Shown: positions 1 through 9,541, counted from the first letter of the stretch. The stretch is DNA of 64,000 nt from Brachybacterium sacelli (GCF_017876545.1 NZ_JAGIOD010000001.1:2046001-2110000); one strand, 5' to 3'. Numbers and translations are program-made. The notes: a model not told the origin generated them from the sequence alone.

Positions 1-456
1 CTCGTGATCCTCCTGGTCGCAGGCGCCGCCTCCCTGCTCGCCACGGCCCTGGGGAATGGCAGCTCCCTCGCCGGGACCATGGCCTCCACCGCGATCCCTT
101 CCGGCGCCGCTCTCGTCCTGGAGAGCGTGATCACCACGCTGGGAGCGGCGGTGATCCTGCTGCTGGTCGGGATCTGGGTCGGCGGTGATTGCCTCACGCA
201 TCGGCCGGGACGGTCGATGGCGGTGCTCAGCGTGCTGCTGTTCGGCCTCACCGCCGTGCTCGGGGGCTCCGTGCTCTCCCTCCCGCTCGTGGTGCTCACG
301 ACGTTCGGGGTCGATGAGACCGTGCCGAGTCTCCTGGCGCCGCTGGGTCTTCTCGTCGTGGTCGTCCTGCTGGCGCTGCTGCTGCGCGCCCGGATGCACG
401 CGTGGATCCGTCAGCTGGACTCCGGGGCCCGCCAGCGGCTCGAGCCGTCGGCCTGA
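1..456 (+). CDS. Membrane protein, 5' end outside window
   Basis: The reading frame is open from the first base of the window, so the start probably lies upstream; a GTG at base 4 is possible. The visible 150 residues are very hydrophobic, with about four membrane segments, and end in a short basic, cytosolic-type tail (WIRQLDSGARQR). I see no family motif. It ends 19 bases before the alcohol dehydrogenase start and may be cotranscribed with it. Function is unknown. Confidence 0.6.
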   Translation, partial: LVILLVAGAASLLATALGNGSSLAGTMASTAIPSGAALVLESVITTLGAAVILLLVGIWVGGDCLTHRPGRSMAVLSVLLFGLTAVLGGSVLSLPLVVLTTFGVDETVPSLLAPLGLLVVVVLLALLLRARMHAWIRQLDSGARQRLEPSA

Positions 457-475
457 ACTGAGCGAGGATGGCCCC

Positions 476-1510
476 ATGAGAGCAGTCCGCTACGACGACT
501 TCGGCGAGCAGCCCCGTCTGGTCGAGGCCCCCGACCCCCTGTGCCCGCCGCGCGGTGCGGTGGTGACCGTGCACGCGACCGGGGTGTGCCGCAGTGACTG
601 GCATGCCTGGCAGGGGCACGACGAGTCCGTGCAGCTTCCCCATATCCCGGGCCACGAGTTCGCCGGTGTGGTCGAGGCCGTGGGCGAGGAGGTCACGCGC
701 TTCGTGCCCGGGGACCGGGTGACCGCGCCGTTCATCCTCTCCTGCGGGCGCTGCGCGCAGTGCCGTGCCGGTGCGCCCCAGGTGTGTCCCGACCAGCAGC
801 AGCCGGGATTCGACCTGCCCGGCGCCTGGGCCGAGCAGGTGGTGGTGATCGAGGCGGACCACAACCTCGTTGCGCTGCCCGAGGGGATCGACATGGCCCT
901 CGCCGCCGGGCTCGGATGCCGTGTCGGTACCGCGTATCACGCCGTGAAGGTGCAGGCAGCGGTCGCGGCGGGGGAGACGGTCGCCGTGTTCGGCTGCGGC
1001 GGGCTCGGGCTGGCCGGCGTGATGGTCGCTCTCGCCGCCGGCGCCCGGGTGATCGCGGTCGACGTCTCCGAACAGGCGCTCGCCGCCGCCGCGCAGCTCG
1101 GCGCCACCGCCCTCGCCTCCGGCCCCGACATCGTCGAGCGGGTGCGCGAGATGACCGGAGGAGGTGCCCACGTCACGCTCGACGCGCTGGGATCCGCGGC
1201 GACGGCCCGCGCGGCCCTCGAGTCCCTGCGTCCCCGTGGCCGCCACGTGCAGGTGGGCCTGCTGCTGGGTGAGGATGCCGACCCCTCCCTGCCGATGGGC
1301 CGCGTGATCGCCCAGGAGCTGCAGATCCTCGGCAGCCACGGCCTCGCCGTCGAGGAGTATCGCGAGCTGCTGGCCGATGTCGCCGAAGAGCGGCTGGACC
1401 TCGGCTCCACCGTTGGCTGCCTGCTCACCCTCGAGGAGCTGCCGGCCGCGATGCGCGCCATGGACCACCCGCCCACCACCGCCGGGATGACCGTCGCACG
1501 CCTGCGATGA
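476..1510 (+). CDS. Zinc-dependent alcohol dehydrogenase family protein
   Basis: This is a 344-residue medium-chain dehydrogenase/reductase that should oxidise an alcohol or reduce an aldehyde with NAD(P). The catalytic zinc site is visible as C38 and the H60-E61 pair in PGHEFAG. Four structural-zinc cysteines sit at C90, C93, C96 and C104. A Rossmann motif (GCGGLGLAG) follows near residue 175. The ATG was chosen because it gives the standard N-terminus MRAVRYDDFG; the frame stays open upstream but that stretch does not look like protein. Substrate cannot be told. Confidence 0.85.
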   Translation: MRAVRYDDFGEQPRLVEAPDPLCPPRGAVVTVHATGVCRSDWHAWQGHDESVQLPHIPGHEFAGVVEAVGEEVTRFVPGDRVTAPFILSCGRCAQCRAGAPQVCPDQQQPGFDLPGAWAEQVVVIEADHNLVALPEGIDMALAAGLGCRVGTAYHAVKVQAAVAAGETVAVFGCGGLGLAGVMVALAAGARVIAVDVSEQALAAAAQLGATALASGPDIVERVREMTGGGAHVTLDALGSAATARAALESLRPRGRHVQVGLLLGEDADPSLPMGRVIAQELQILGSHGLAVEEYRELLADVAEERLDLGSTVGCLLTLEELPAAMRAMDHPPTTAGMTVARLR

Positions 1511-1643
1511 ATACCGTGCCCGCGGATCGGTGCGCCGGGTGCCGGCGGACTGACCCGGTGACTCGAGGAGAGGTACCCCGCATCGCCCGACGTGCGACGG
1601 CGGCCCGTCCGGAGCGGACGATCGGCTGTGGAACGATTGCCCC

Positions 1644-2705
1644 ATGACCCTCACTGCTGCTGCCGACGGCTCCGCCCTGGGCAATCCCGGTCCGGCCGGC
1701 TGGGCCTGGTACATCGACGAGACGACCTGGCGCGCCGGCGGCTGGCCCCACGGCACCAACAACATGGGCGAGCTGAAGGCGGTGCTGGACCTGCTGGAGG
1801 CGACCGCGGTCGATGCCGATCAGCACCTGAAGATCCTGTGCGACAGCCAGTACGTCATCAACTCGGTCACCACGTGGATGCCGGGATGGAAGCGCAAGGG
1901 CTGGCGCAAGAAGGACGGCAAGCCGGTGCTGAACGTCGAACTGCTGCAGGCGATCGACCGTGCTCTGGCGGGCCGCAGCGTCGAGTTCGAGTGGGTCAAG
2001 GGCCACTCCGGCCACGCCATGAACGAGGCTGCCGACCGGCGCGCCAATGCTGCGGCGACGGCCTACTCAAAGAAGCAGGACCCGCAGGTCGGCCCCGGAT
2101 ACCGGGCGGCCGACGGCGGCTCCTCGACCAGCTCGTCCACGACACCCGTCACCGCACCCATCCCCCGCGGCACCGACGCGCTGCCCGAGTCCCCGTCGGC
2201 AGCGGGCCCGTCGACCCGGTCCTCGTCGGCCGAGCCCTCATCGGCCACGGCGCCGACCACCCCCGCCGACGACCTCTTCAGCCTCTTCGACCAGCCGGCA
2301 TCGACCCCGGTCGGCTGCTCCACGGCCTCCGAGGAGACCGTGCTGGCCGCCGATGCCCCCGGGGCGACAGACTTCGAGCAGGTCACCGCGCGCGAACAGG
2401 CACTTCTCTCCGACGCCCTGCGCGCCGACGCGCCCAGCGCCGCCGAGCTGCTGCACCCCTCCTTCACCGAGATCGGCGCGAGCGGGCGCACCTACGACCG
2501 CGACGCGCTCCTCGCCCACCTCGCGCCCGTCCCCGGCGTGCGGGCCGAGGAGTTCGTCGCCGAGGAGATCGCGCCCGGTGTGGTGTTGCTGCGGTACACG
2601 ACGACAAGACCACGGGGCACCGCCGCCCGCAGTTCCCTGTGGGTGCGCGAGAAGGGCCGCTGGCTCCTGCGCCATCACCAGGGCACCCCGACCGACGGGC
2701 ACTGA
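1644..2705 (+). CDS. rnhA: Ribonuclease HI fused to a C-terminal DUF4440/SnoaL-like domain
   Basis: Residues 1-140 are a type 1 RNase H, which cleaves the RNA strand of RNA-DNA hybrids. The four metal-binding acids are present (D8, E43, D67, D131), as is the catalytic histidine in KGHSGH. A Ser/Thr/Pro-rich linker covers about residues 145-240. The last ~110 residues (TAREQALLSDALRADAPSA onward) resemble the NTF2-like DUF4440 fold. At 353 residues it is more than twice the size of a plain RNase HI. Its stop overlaps the start of the next gene (TGATG), so translation is probably coupled. Confidence 0.82.
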   Translation: MTLTAAADGSALGNPGPAGWAWYIDETTWRAGGWPHGTNNMGELKAVLDLLEATAVDADQHLKILCDSQYVINSVTTWMPGWKRKGWRKKDGKPVLNVELLQAIDRALAGRSVEFEWVKGHSGHAMNEAADRRANAAATAYSKKQDPQVGPGYRAADGGSSTSSSTTPVTAPIPRGTDALPESPSAAGPSTRSSSAEPSSATAPTTPADDLFSLFDQPASTPVGCSTASEETVLAADAPGATDFEQVTAREQALLSDALRADAPSAAELLHPSFTEIGASGRTYDRDALLAHLAPVPGVRAEEFVAEEIAPGVVLLRYTTTRPRGTAARSSLWVREKGRWLLRHHQGTPTDGH

Positions 2706-3952
2706 TGGCATCGATCCCGGCAGTCGGCTCCGTCCCGCTGACCCGCCGCGCGGGTGGACCCGACTTCGCACGCGGCCTCGCGCTGCTCGGCATCGCCCTG
2801 GCCAACACCGTCGGCTGGCTGCACGGCTCGCAGTGGACCGTGCTGCTGAAGCAGCAGGACGCCGCCGGGTGGGACCGGGCGGCCGACGTGCTGATCGCCT
2901 TGACGGCCGACAACCGCGGCTTCCCCCTGTTCGCGATGCTCTTCGGCTACGGCCTCGGCATCCTGTACCGCCGCTCCCGCGAGCACGGAGAGCGCACCGG
3001 CCGCTTCCTGATGCGCATGCTGCGACGTCACGTGGTGCTGCTGGCGATCGGGGTGGCTCACGCGATCCTGCTGTTCCAGGGAGACATCCTCGTCTCCTAC
3101 GCCCTGGTGGGGATGCTCTGCGTGCTGCTGATGACCCGCCATCGCGCGGCGCTGCCGCTGGCGGGCGTGCTCGCCCTGCCTGCGCTGGGCGTGTGGGGCT
3201 GGGCCGACGGGATCATCGGTCTGTCCTCCGGGGACGGCTACGCGGCGGCCGCCGCCGATGACTACCTGAGCGGTCTGCGTCTGCGCACCGAGTCCGCGGC
3301 ATCGGAGGTGGCCACCGGCCTGCTGACCGATATCGGACTGCTCGCCCCGATGGCGATCGGAGCGCTCGCGGCGCGGGTGCGCCTGTTCGAGGAGGCCGCC
3401 GCCAACCATGACGTGCTGGTGCCCCTGGCCCGCTGGGGGCTCGGGATCGGCCTCGTGGGCGCGGTGCCCCTGACCGCCGTGCTCGTCGTCGACCCCGCGC
3501 ACCAGATCCTGGACTCCGAGACCGTCCTCGGCCTCCTCGGGCTCGTCCACCAGTACACGGGTCTCCTCGGCGGGCTCGGCCTCGCCGCGGCCGCGGCGCT
3601 GCTCGCCGAGCACGTCCGGAACCGGGAGGCACGACCGCTGGCCGGCGTGGTGCACGGCATCGAGGCCCTGGGGGCGGTCTCGCTGAGCGCCTACGTGGGA
3701 CAGTCCGTCGTCTTCCACGCCCTGTTCCCGCCCTACACCCTGGACCTCGGCGAACGCTCCGGCATCGCAGGCGCAGCGGTGATCGTGGTGGTGACCTACC
3801 TGGTGATGATCCCGCTCGCCGTCGCCCTGCGTCGCGGCGAGCACCGCGGACCGCTCGAGGTGGTGCTGCGACGTCTGGCAGGCTCGAGCACGCCTCGCCG
3901 CGGGACCGTCCCGACCAGCGCGGCGCGCCGAGCACCCGGAGGCCGCCCGTGA
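2705..3952 (+). CDS. DUF418 domain-containing membrane protein
   Basis: This 415-residue polytopic protein has about ten membrane segments. The N-terminal pattern DFARGLALLGIALANT and the C-terminal region with LSLSAYVGQSVVFHALF are typical of the DUF418 family, whose members are uncharacterised membrane proteins often annotated as putative transporters or acyltransferase-like. The ATG overlaps the stop of the RNase H gene and the end overlaps the DUF4031 gene by four bases, so the three genes look like one translationally coupled unit. Confidence 0.82.
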   Translation: MASIPAVGSVPLTRRAGGPDFARGLALLGIALANTVGWLHGSQWTVLLKQQDAAGWDRAADVLIALTADNRGFPLFAMLFGYGLGILYRRSREHGERTGRFLMRMLRRHVVLLAIGVAHAILLFQGDILVSYALVGMLCVLLMTRHRAALPLAGVLALPALGVWGWADGIIGLSSGDGYAAAAADDYLSGLRLRTESAASEVATGLLTDIGLLAPMAIGALAARVRLFEEAAANHDVLVPLARWGLGIGLVGAVPLTAVLVVDPAHQILDSETVLGLLGLVHQYTGLLGGLGLAAAAALLAEHVRNREARPLAGVVHGIEALGAVSLSAYVGQSVVFHALFPPYTLDLGERSGIAGAAVIVVVTYLVMIPLAVALRRGEHRGPLEVVLRRLAGSSTPRRGTVPTSAARRAPGGRP

Positions 3953-4506
3953 CCGTCTACGCCGACACCCCGCGCTGGCCGCGCCACGGCATGCTCTGGG
4001 GTCACCTGATCTCCGACACCTCGCTCGCCGAGCTGCACGAGACCGCGGCACGCGCCGACCTCCCCCTGCGCTCCTTCGATCTCGACCACTACGACTGGCC
4101 CGGAACCGCTCGGGAACGGCTGGTCGCTGCCGGGGTCACATTCGTCGGCAACCGGGAGCTGACCCGGGCCCTGATCGGCTCCGGCCTGCGGATCCCGCTG
4201 GTCGACCGGCCCGCTGCCCGGGTTCGCCGCAGCGCCGAGCACGCGGCGCAGCTGGGTCTGGCCGAGGTGCCGCGGGATCTCATCGTCGGGCTGCTCGGTC
4301 ACGTCGATCCGCTGCCGGCGCCGGGACGAGCTCGCCCCGGCGCCTTCCGCATGACCCGGGACGACCTCTCCGCCCCGCCGCGCATCGAGGCGCACGACGA
4401 GAGCGGACGCCGTGCCGCGATCGCGCTGCTGACGCAGTTGGACGAGCTCGCGCGGGCCGCGGGCGCTGCGGGCTTCACCGGCCAGGTCCTGGAGCTCGGC
4501 ACCTGA
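3949..4506 (+). CDS. DUF4031 domain-containing protein
   Basis: This is a 185-residue soluble protein starting with GTG in a GTGA overlap with the previous stop. The N-terminus MTVYADTPRWPRHGMLWGHL is characteristic of the small DUF4031 family, and the frequent pattern SFDLDHYDWP follows. The family has no established function. A strong hairpin directly downstream suggests it is the last gene of the unit. Confidence 0.8.
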   Translation: MTVYADTPRWPRHGMLWGHLISDTSLAELHETAARADLPLRSFDLDHYDWPGTARERLVAAGVTFVGNRELTRALIGSGLRIPLVDRPAARVRRSAEHAAQLGLAEVPRDLIVGLLGHVDPLPAPGRARPGAFRMTRDDLSAPPRIEAHDESGRRAAIALLTQLDELARAAGAAGFTGQVLELGT

Positions 4507-4513
4507 GTGACCC

Positions 4514-4536
4514 ACTGGGGCCGCGTTGGCCCCAGT
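4514..4536. terminator. Hairpin between convergent genes
   Basis: A perfect 9-bp stem (ACTGGGGCC pairing with GGCCCCAGT) with a 5-base loop lies 8 bases after the DUF4031 stop. It sits between convergent genes and could end transcription from both sides. There is no clear U-tract, as is common in high-GC actinobacteria. Confidence 0.6.
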
Positions 4537-4590
4537 TCCCTTCGGTGCCGGAATCGATGCGCGATGACGTGTCGCCGGGCCACGCCGCCC

Positions 4591-6243
4591 TCAGGTCCGT
4601 GTGGGCCCGCGGGGGGAGTCGGGCTCGCTGGGTGACCCGGGCCCGCGAGGGGAGTCGGGCCCGCCGGGGGTGTCGGGGGAGCCGTTCGGGGTCTGCCGGC
4701 TCGTCAGCGCGCGCAGCTGGTCGGGCTGCGAGCGGTGCTCCGCCTCGACCTCGCTGCCGGGCAGCTCGGCCCAGAACGTGGCACCGCCGCCGGGGGTGTG
4801 CGTCACTCCGATGGAGCCGCGGTGCTGCTGGATGATGGTGGCCGCGATCGACAGGCCCAGGCCCGCGCCGCCGCCCTGGGTGGCCGAGCGCACCCGCGAG
4901 GAGTCCGTGCGGTAGAAGCGCTCGAAGACCTTCTCGCGCTGGTCCTCGTCGATGCCGTCACCGTGGTCGCGGATCTCGATGCGCACCGTCCCCTCTCCGG
5001 TGTAGCCCACAGCGATCTCGACCGGCGAGCCCTTGGGGGTGTGCCGGTTCGCATTGCCCACCAGGTTGAGGATGACCTGGCGCAACGAGGCCTCGTCGCC
5101 GAGGACGCCGAGCGAGAGGTGGGGGTGGACCGGCACCGGGGTCCCCGAGAGGGAGACCACCATGACCTGCCGGTCCGGGTCCAGGGCGCGCAGGTCCTGA
5201 GCGGCGTCGAAGACGGCGTCGGTGAGGTCGATCGGTTCGAGGACGAGGTCCGGGTTCTCGTCGAGACGGGCCAGTCGTAGGAGGTTCTCCACCAGTGAGC
5301 CCATGCGTCGGGCCTCGTCCTCGATCCGACGCATCGCCGAGGCGACGTCGTCGTCGGAACCCAGTGCCCCCATCCGGTACAGCTCCCCGAAGCCGCGGAT
5401 CGCGGCCAGCGGGGTACGCAGCTCATGGGAGGCATCGCCGACGAAACGGCGCATCCGTGCCTCGGAGCGGGTGGCATGCTCCTCGGAGGCCGACTGCGCG
5501 GCGAAGGACTGCTCGATCCGCACCAGCATCTCGTTCAGCGACAGCGCGAGGGCGTGCACCTCGAGGCTGGTGTCGGTGACCGGGACGCGGCGGGAGAGAT
5601 CACCGCCGGCGATCTGGGAGGCCGTGGCCTCCACGTCCTGCAGCGGCTCGAGGGCGCGGTGGGTCATGTAACCGCCCAGCCCCATCCCGACCAGCACCAC
5701 GAGGGTGCCGACCAGGACGATGATCAGCGCCATCTCGTGCATCGTGCGGTCCACGCCGGTCAGCGGCAGCGCCACGTACACGCTGCCTTTGTCCGGGCCC
5801 GAGTTGAGCATGGCGACCACTCGCCAGCGGTTCTCCGAGGAGTCCAGTACGGTGAAGGGCTTCCCGCCGCGCTGGAGGATCTGCTCGTCGGAGAGGTCCG
5901 GGAACGGGAGCTTCACGTCGCTGTTGCCGTAGTGGACGACCACCTGCTCGATCGCGACGCCCTGCTCGTCGCGGATCTCCACGGCGTACTCCACCGGGGT
6001 GTAGACGCTGCCGCGGACGTCGTCCTCCTCGTCCCCGGCGAGCTCGTGCTGCGCCAGCGAGAGCATCTCGCCCATGCCCGAGTGGAGGTTGTTGTCGACG
6101 GACTGGATCAGGGTCCGGTTGAGCAGGAACAGCGAGAGGCTCCCGGTGATGACGACGCCGACGACCAGCAGCAGGGAGATGAGCGCGACGATCCGTGTCC
6201 ACAGGGACACGGGCCGTTCGGTGCGCAGGGTCGGCAACGCCAA
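4591..6243 (-). CDS. Sensor histidine kinase with HAMP domain
   Basis: This 550-residue membrane kinase has one N-terminal membrane helix, an extracytoplasmic sensor of about 120 residues, and a second helix (IIVLVGTLVVLVGMGLG) leading into a HAMP region. The HisKA motif is DASHELRTPLAAIRG, in which the His is the phosphorylation site. ATP-binding boxes follow: NLVGNANRHTP, DHGDGI and a glycine-rich GGGAGLGLS. The last ~35 residues are a low-complexity Pro/Gly/Ser tail. It lies 3 bases downstream of its response regulator on the same strand and is probably its partner. The signal is not evident. Confidence 0.92.
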   Translation of the reverse strand: MALPTLRTERPVSLWTRIVALISLLLVVGVVITGSLSLFLLNRTLIQSVDNNLHSGMGEMLSLAQHELAGDEEDDVRGSVYTPVEYAVEIRDEQGVAIEQVVVHYGNSDVKLPFPDLSDEQILQRGGKPFTVLDSSENRWRVVAMLNSGPDKGSVYVALPLTGVDRTMHEMALIIVLVGTLVVLVGMGLGGYMTHRALEPLQDVEATASQIAGGDLSRRVPVTDTSLEVHALALSLNEMLVRIEQSFAAQSASEEHATRSEARMRRFVGDASHELRTPLAAIRGFGELYRMGALGSDDDVASAMRRIEDEARRMGSLVENLLRLARLDENPDLVLEPIDLTDAVFDAAQDLRALDPDRQVMVVSLSGTPVPVHPHLSLGVLGDEASLRQVILNLVGNANRHTPKGSPVEIAVGYTGEGTVRIEIRDHGDGIDEDQREKVFERFYRTDSSRVRSATQGGGAGLGLSIAATIIQQHRGSIGVTHTPGGGATFWAELPGSEVEAEHRSQPDQLRALTSRQTPNGSPDTPGGPDSPRGPGSPSEPDSPRGPTRT

Positions 6244-6246
6244 TCG

Positions 6247-6978
6247 TCAGGAACCTTCGGCAGCTCGCAGCACGTAGCCGATGCCGCGCTTGGTGTGGAT
6301 CATCGGGTCGCCGATGACGTCGATCTTCCTGCGCAGGTAGGAGATGTAGGACTCGACGATGCCGACCTCTCCGGACCAGTCGTAATCCCACACGTGATCG
6401 AGGATCTGCGTCTTGGAGACGACCCGACCCGCGTTGAGCATGAGGTAGCGCAGGAGCTTGAACTCGGTGGGGGAGAGCTCGATGGTCACGTCCGCGCGGT
6501 AGACCTCGTGGGAGTCCTCGTCCAGCCGCAGGTCGCCCACCACCAGGGAGCTGTCGACCGTCGCGTCGTGGCCGCCGTGGGTGCGGCGCAGCACGGCCCG
6601 GATGCGGGCGACGACCTCTTCCAGGCTGAACGGCTTGGTGACGTAGTCGTCGCCACCGACGGTGAGGCCTGCCACCTTGTCCTGGGTCTCGTCCCGAGCG
6701 GTGAGGAAGAGGATCGGGTACTGCTCGCCGCGGTCGCGCAGCCGCCGGGTCACGGTGAAGCCGTCCATGTCCGGCAGCATCACGTCGAGGACGACGAGAT
6801 CGGGCTGGTGGTCGGTGGCCTCGCGGATCGCCTCGTTGCCGGTGGAGGCGGTGAACACCTCGAAGCCGGCGAAGCGCAAGGAGGTCGCGAGGAGGTCGCG
6901 GATGTTCGGCTCATCGTCGACGACGAGCAGCCGGGCCTCGAATTCCTGATCGTCAGTCGTAGCGTTCGTAGTCATCAC
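6247..6978 (-). CDS. OmpR-family response regulator
   Basis: The receiver domain has the acidic pair D21-D22, phospho-acceptor D65 (VVLDVMLPDMDG), the Thr of FLTARDE and the Lys of VTKPFS. The C-terminal winged helix shows the OmpR/PhoB pattern (SPTEFKLLRYLMLNAGRVVS ... SYISYLRRKI). A 243-residue length is standard. It precedes the histidine kinase and both are read from one promoter upstream. In many actinobacteria this pair type is annotated TcrR/PrrA-like, but the sequence alone does not fix the regulon. Confidence 0.92.
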   Translation of the reverse strand: MMTTNATTDDQEFEARLLVVDDEPNIRDLLATSLRFAGFEVFTASTGNEAIREATDHQPDLVVLDVMLPDMDGFTVTRRLRDRGEQYPILFLTARDETQDKVAGLTVGGDDYVTKPFSLEEVVARIRAVLRRTHGGHDATVDSSLVVGDLRLDEDSHEVYRADVTIELSPTEFKLLRYLMLNAGRVVSKTQILDHVWDYDWSGEVGIVESYISYLRRKIDVIGDPMIHTKRGIGYVLRAAEGS

Positions 6979-7029
6979 CCCACAGTGCTCCTGATGCTTG
7001 GGAATCGCCTGGACGTCACCTGGGTGAGA

Positions 7030-7578
7030 TCAGCGGGCCGCGCGCTGGATCTTCTCCTGCTGCTTGCGCAGCTTGCGGATGGTCCAACCCATCTGGATCA
7101 TCCGCACCGAGCCGACCAGGGCCATCACCAGGGCGCCCGCGATCGCCGCCAGCAGCATCGCGACTCCCAGGGGCAGGTCGAAGGTGGCGTTGAAGTACTC
7201 GAAGCGAGCTGTCTCACTGTTCTGGATCACGAAGATCAGCAGCAGCACCAGCACGATCGCGCCGAGGATCAGGGAGATCCAGATCCCGGCGGTCCGCCCG
7301 CCACCGGTGGGCTCGGGTTCGGTCCGGGGCTGCTCCGGTCGCTGAGCGGTCCGCCGGCCGGTGCCGTCGGCGCCCTCGTCCGTGGGCTCGGCGGCGCGGC
7401 GGCCGCGGGCCGACTCGGCGGGACGGTCCTGACCAGCCGGTCGGTCCTGGCCGGCAGGGGAACTGGAGGCACGGTCCTGCTCGGCGGCATCGTCCTGCCC
7501 GGCGGGGCCGCCGGCGCCGGGGGCGTCCTGGGGCGTGCGGCCGGTGGGCTGATCCGGGTTCTCGGGTCCGGTGCTCAT
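7030..7578 (-). CDS. LapA-domain membrane protein
   Basis: The start was set at MSTGPENPDQ because a GAGGAG Shine-Dalgarno sits just upstream; an earlier ATG would add a stretch that does not look like protein. The N-terminal ~90 residues are low-complexity and hydrophilic (Pro, Gly, Ala, Arg, Asp, Gln). The C-terminal part has two membrane helices separated by SETARFEYFNATFDLPLG, followed by a basic tail (RKLRKQQEKIQRAAR). This is the LapA/YciS type of small inner-membrane protein. In actinobacteria its role is unknown. Confidence 0.75.
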   Translation of the reverse strand: MSTGPENPDQPTGRTPQDAPGAGGPAGQDDAAEQDRASSSPAGQDRPAGQDRPAESARGRRAAEPTDEGADGTGRRTAQRPEQPRTEPEPTGGGRTAGIWISLILGAIVLVLLLIFVIQNSETARFEYFNATFDLPLGVAMLLAAIAGALVMALVGSVRMIQMGWTIRKLRKQQEKIQRAAR

Positions 7579-7747
7579 GTTCGCTCCTCGGTGTGGGGTG
7601 CCGGGATGTCTCCCGTGCGGCCTTCGGGGGAAGGTCGCCGCTGAGCACACTGTAACGATTCGGAGAACGCCCAGGCCGGAGGCTCCCCGCACGGCACGGC
7701 CGGGACGTCCTCTTCCGGGAACCGGGCACGTCGTCCGCCGGCGACGG

Positions 7748-9403
7748 TCAGCTGCCCTCGAGCGCGGCCTCCAGCTCCTCGGCGTCCACGATCGTGTAGG
7801 CGTACCCCTGTTCGGCCAGGAAGCGCTGGCGGTGGGCCGCGTAGTCCTGGTCCTGGGTGTCGCGCATGACCACGGTGTAGAAGTGCGCGGCCCGTCCGTC
7901 GGCCTTGGGGCGCAGCAGGCGTCCCAGCCGCTGGGCCTCCTCCTGGCGCGAGCCGAAGGCGCCGCTGACCTGCACGGCGACCGACGCCTCCGGCAGGTCG
8001 ACGGAGAAGTTGGCGACCTTGGAGACGACCAGGCGGGAGACCTCCCCGGTGCGGAAGGCGGCGAACAGCTCCTGGCGCCGCCTGACCGGGGTCTGGCCGG
8101 TGATGAGATCGGCCTCGAGCTGGGTGGCGATCTCCTCGAGCTGGTCGAGGTACTGCCCGATCACCAGCATCGGCTCGCCCTGATGGCGCTGCGCGACGGA
8201 CCTGACCACGCCGATCTTCGCCGGATGCGCCGCGCCCAGGCGGGGTCGGTCCTCGGCCTCGGCCATCGCGTACGCCATGCGGTCGTCGGCCGGCATGGCC
8301 ACCCGCACCTCGGTGCAGTCGGCCGGGGCGATGTAGCCCTGCGCCTCGATGTCCTTCCAGGGGGCGTCGTAGCGCTTGGGCCCGATCAGCGAGAACACCT
8401 CGCCCTCGCGGCCGTCCTCGCGCACCAGCGTCGCGGTCAGTCCGAGTCGCCGCCGGGCCTGCAGGTCGGCGGTCATGCGGAAGACCGGGGCGGGCAGCAG
8501 GTGCACCTCGTCGTAGATGATCAGTCCCCAGTCACGGGCGCTCATCAGCTCCAGGTGCGGGTGGACGCCGTTGCGCTTCATGGTCAGCACCTGATAGGTG
8601 GCGATCGTGACCGGGCGGACCTCCTTGGTCGCCCCCGAGTACTCGCCGATCTCGTCCTCGGTCAGCGTGGTGCGTGCCAGCAGCTCGTCCTTCCACTGCC
8701 GGGCCGAGACCGTCGAGGTCACCAGGATCAGCGTGGTGCGCCCCATCGCCGCCATCGCCCCGGCGCCGACCAGCGTCTTGCCGGCACCGCAGGGGAGGAC
8801 GACGACGCCGCTGCCGCCGTGGCGGAATCCGTCGACCGCCTCGTTCTGGTAGGGCCGCAGCGACCAGTCGTCCTCGCGCAGGGCGATGGCATGGGCCTCA
8901 CCGTCGACGTAGCCGGCCTGGTCCTCGGCCGGCCAGCCCAGCTTCAGCAGCGCCTGCTTGAGGGCGCCGCGCTCGGAGGGATGGACCACCACGGTCTCCT
9001 CGTCGAGGCGGGCGCCGAGCATGCCCTGGATGCGCCGGGTACGGGAGATCTCCTCGAGCACGGCCGGGTCCAGGGCATGCAGCACGAGCCCGTGGGTGGG
9101 GTCCGAGAGCAGCTGCAGACGCCCGTAGCGGTCCATCGTGTCCGCCACGTCGATCAGCAGCGAGTGCGGGACCGGATAGCGGGAGTGGTCCACGAGCGCC
9201 GCGACCACGGACTCGGCGTCGTAGCCCGCGGCGCGCGCGTTCCACAGCCCCAGATCCGTGATCCGGTAGGTGTGGACGTGCTCCGGGGCCCGCTCCAGCT
9301 CCGCGAAGGCGGCGATCGCGGCGCGAGCGGCCTGCGCTCGGGGATGGGAGACCTCGAGCAGGAGGGACTTGTCGCTCTGGACGATGAGGGGGCCGTCGCT
9401 CAT
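7748..9403 (-). CDS. XPB/Ssl2-like DNA repair helicase
   Basis: This 551-residue superfamily 2 helicase carries the Walker A motif PCGAGKT, the DEVH box in YDEVHLLPAP, motif III (LGLTATLVRED) and motif VI (QRLGRLLRPK). The N-terminal ~150 residues match the XPB-type damage-recognition region. Actinobacterial members are ATP-dependent 3'-5' helicases thought to act in repair. The companion helicase-associated protein lies 3.6 kb downstream rather than next door. Confidence 0.9.
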   Translation of the reverse strand: MSDGPLIVQSDKSLLLEVSHPRAQAARAAIAAFAELERAPEHVHTYRITDLGLWNARAAGYDAESVVAALVDHSRYPVPHSLLIDVADTMDRYGRLQLLSDPTHGLVLHALDPAVLEEISRTRRIQGMLGARLDEETVVVHPSERGALKQALLKLGWPAEDQAGYVDGEAHAIALREDDWSLRPYQNEAVDGFRHGGSGVVVLPCGAGKTLVGAGAMAAMGRTTLILVTSTVSARQWKDELLARTTLTEDEIGEYSGATKEVRPVTIATYQVLTMKRNGVHPHLELMSARDWGLIIYDEVHLLPAPVFRMTADLQARRRLGLTATLVREDGREGEVFSLIGPKRYDAPWKDIEAQGYIAPADCTEVRVAMPADDRMAYAMAEAEDRPRLGAAHPAKIGVVRSVAQRHQGEPMLVIGQYLDQLEEIATQLEADLITGQTPVRRRQELFAAFRTGEVSRLVVSKVANFSVDLPEASVAVQVSGAFGSRQEEAQRLGRLLRPKADGRAAHFYTVVMRDTQDQDYAAHRQRFLAEQGYAYTIVDAEELEAALEGS

Positions 9404-9492
9404 CCCGCCAGGCTACGCTGGGGCCGACGGTGCGGGGCCGGGCGGGGGAGTGAGCCGGGCCTCGTCCGTCGGTCGCACGCGGCGGGAACGGA

Positions 9493-9541
9493 ACGGGAGC
9501 GGCACCCGCCGAGCCCATGGCTCAGCGCGTGCCGCTCCCGT
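9493..9541. terminator. Long-stem hairpin after membrane protein gene
   Basis: A 13-bp perfect stem (ACGGGAGCGGCAC with GTGCCGCTCCCGT) around a 23-base loop lies just past the stop of the minus-strand membrane gene and upstream of the helicase gene. Its place fits a transcription terminator for the former. Confidence 0.55.

Noticed and set aside
296..1765. Long minus-strand open frame opposite the alcohol dehydrogenase and RNase H genes
   Set aside because: Composition (Arg, His, Gly, Gln-rich) and lack of motifs mark it as a high-GC antisense shadow of genes with clear family motifs.
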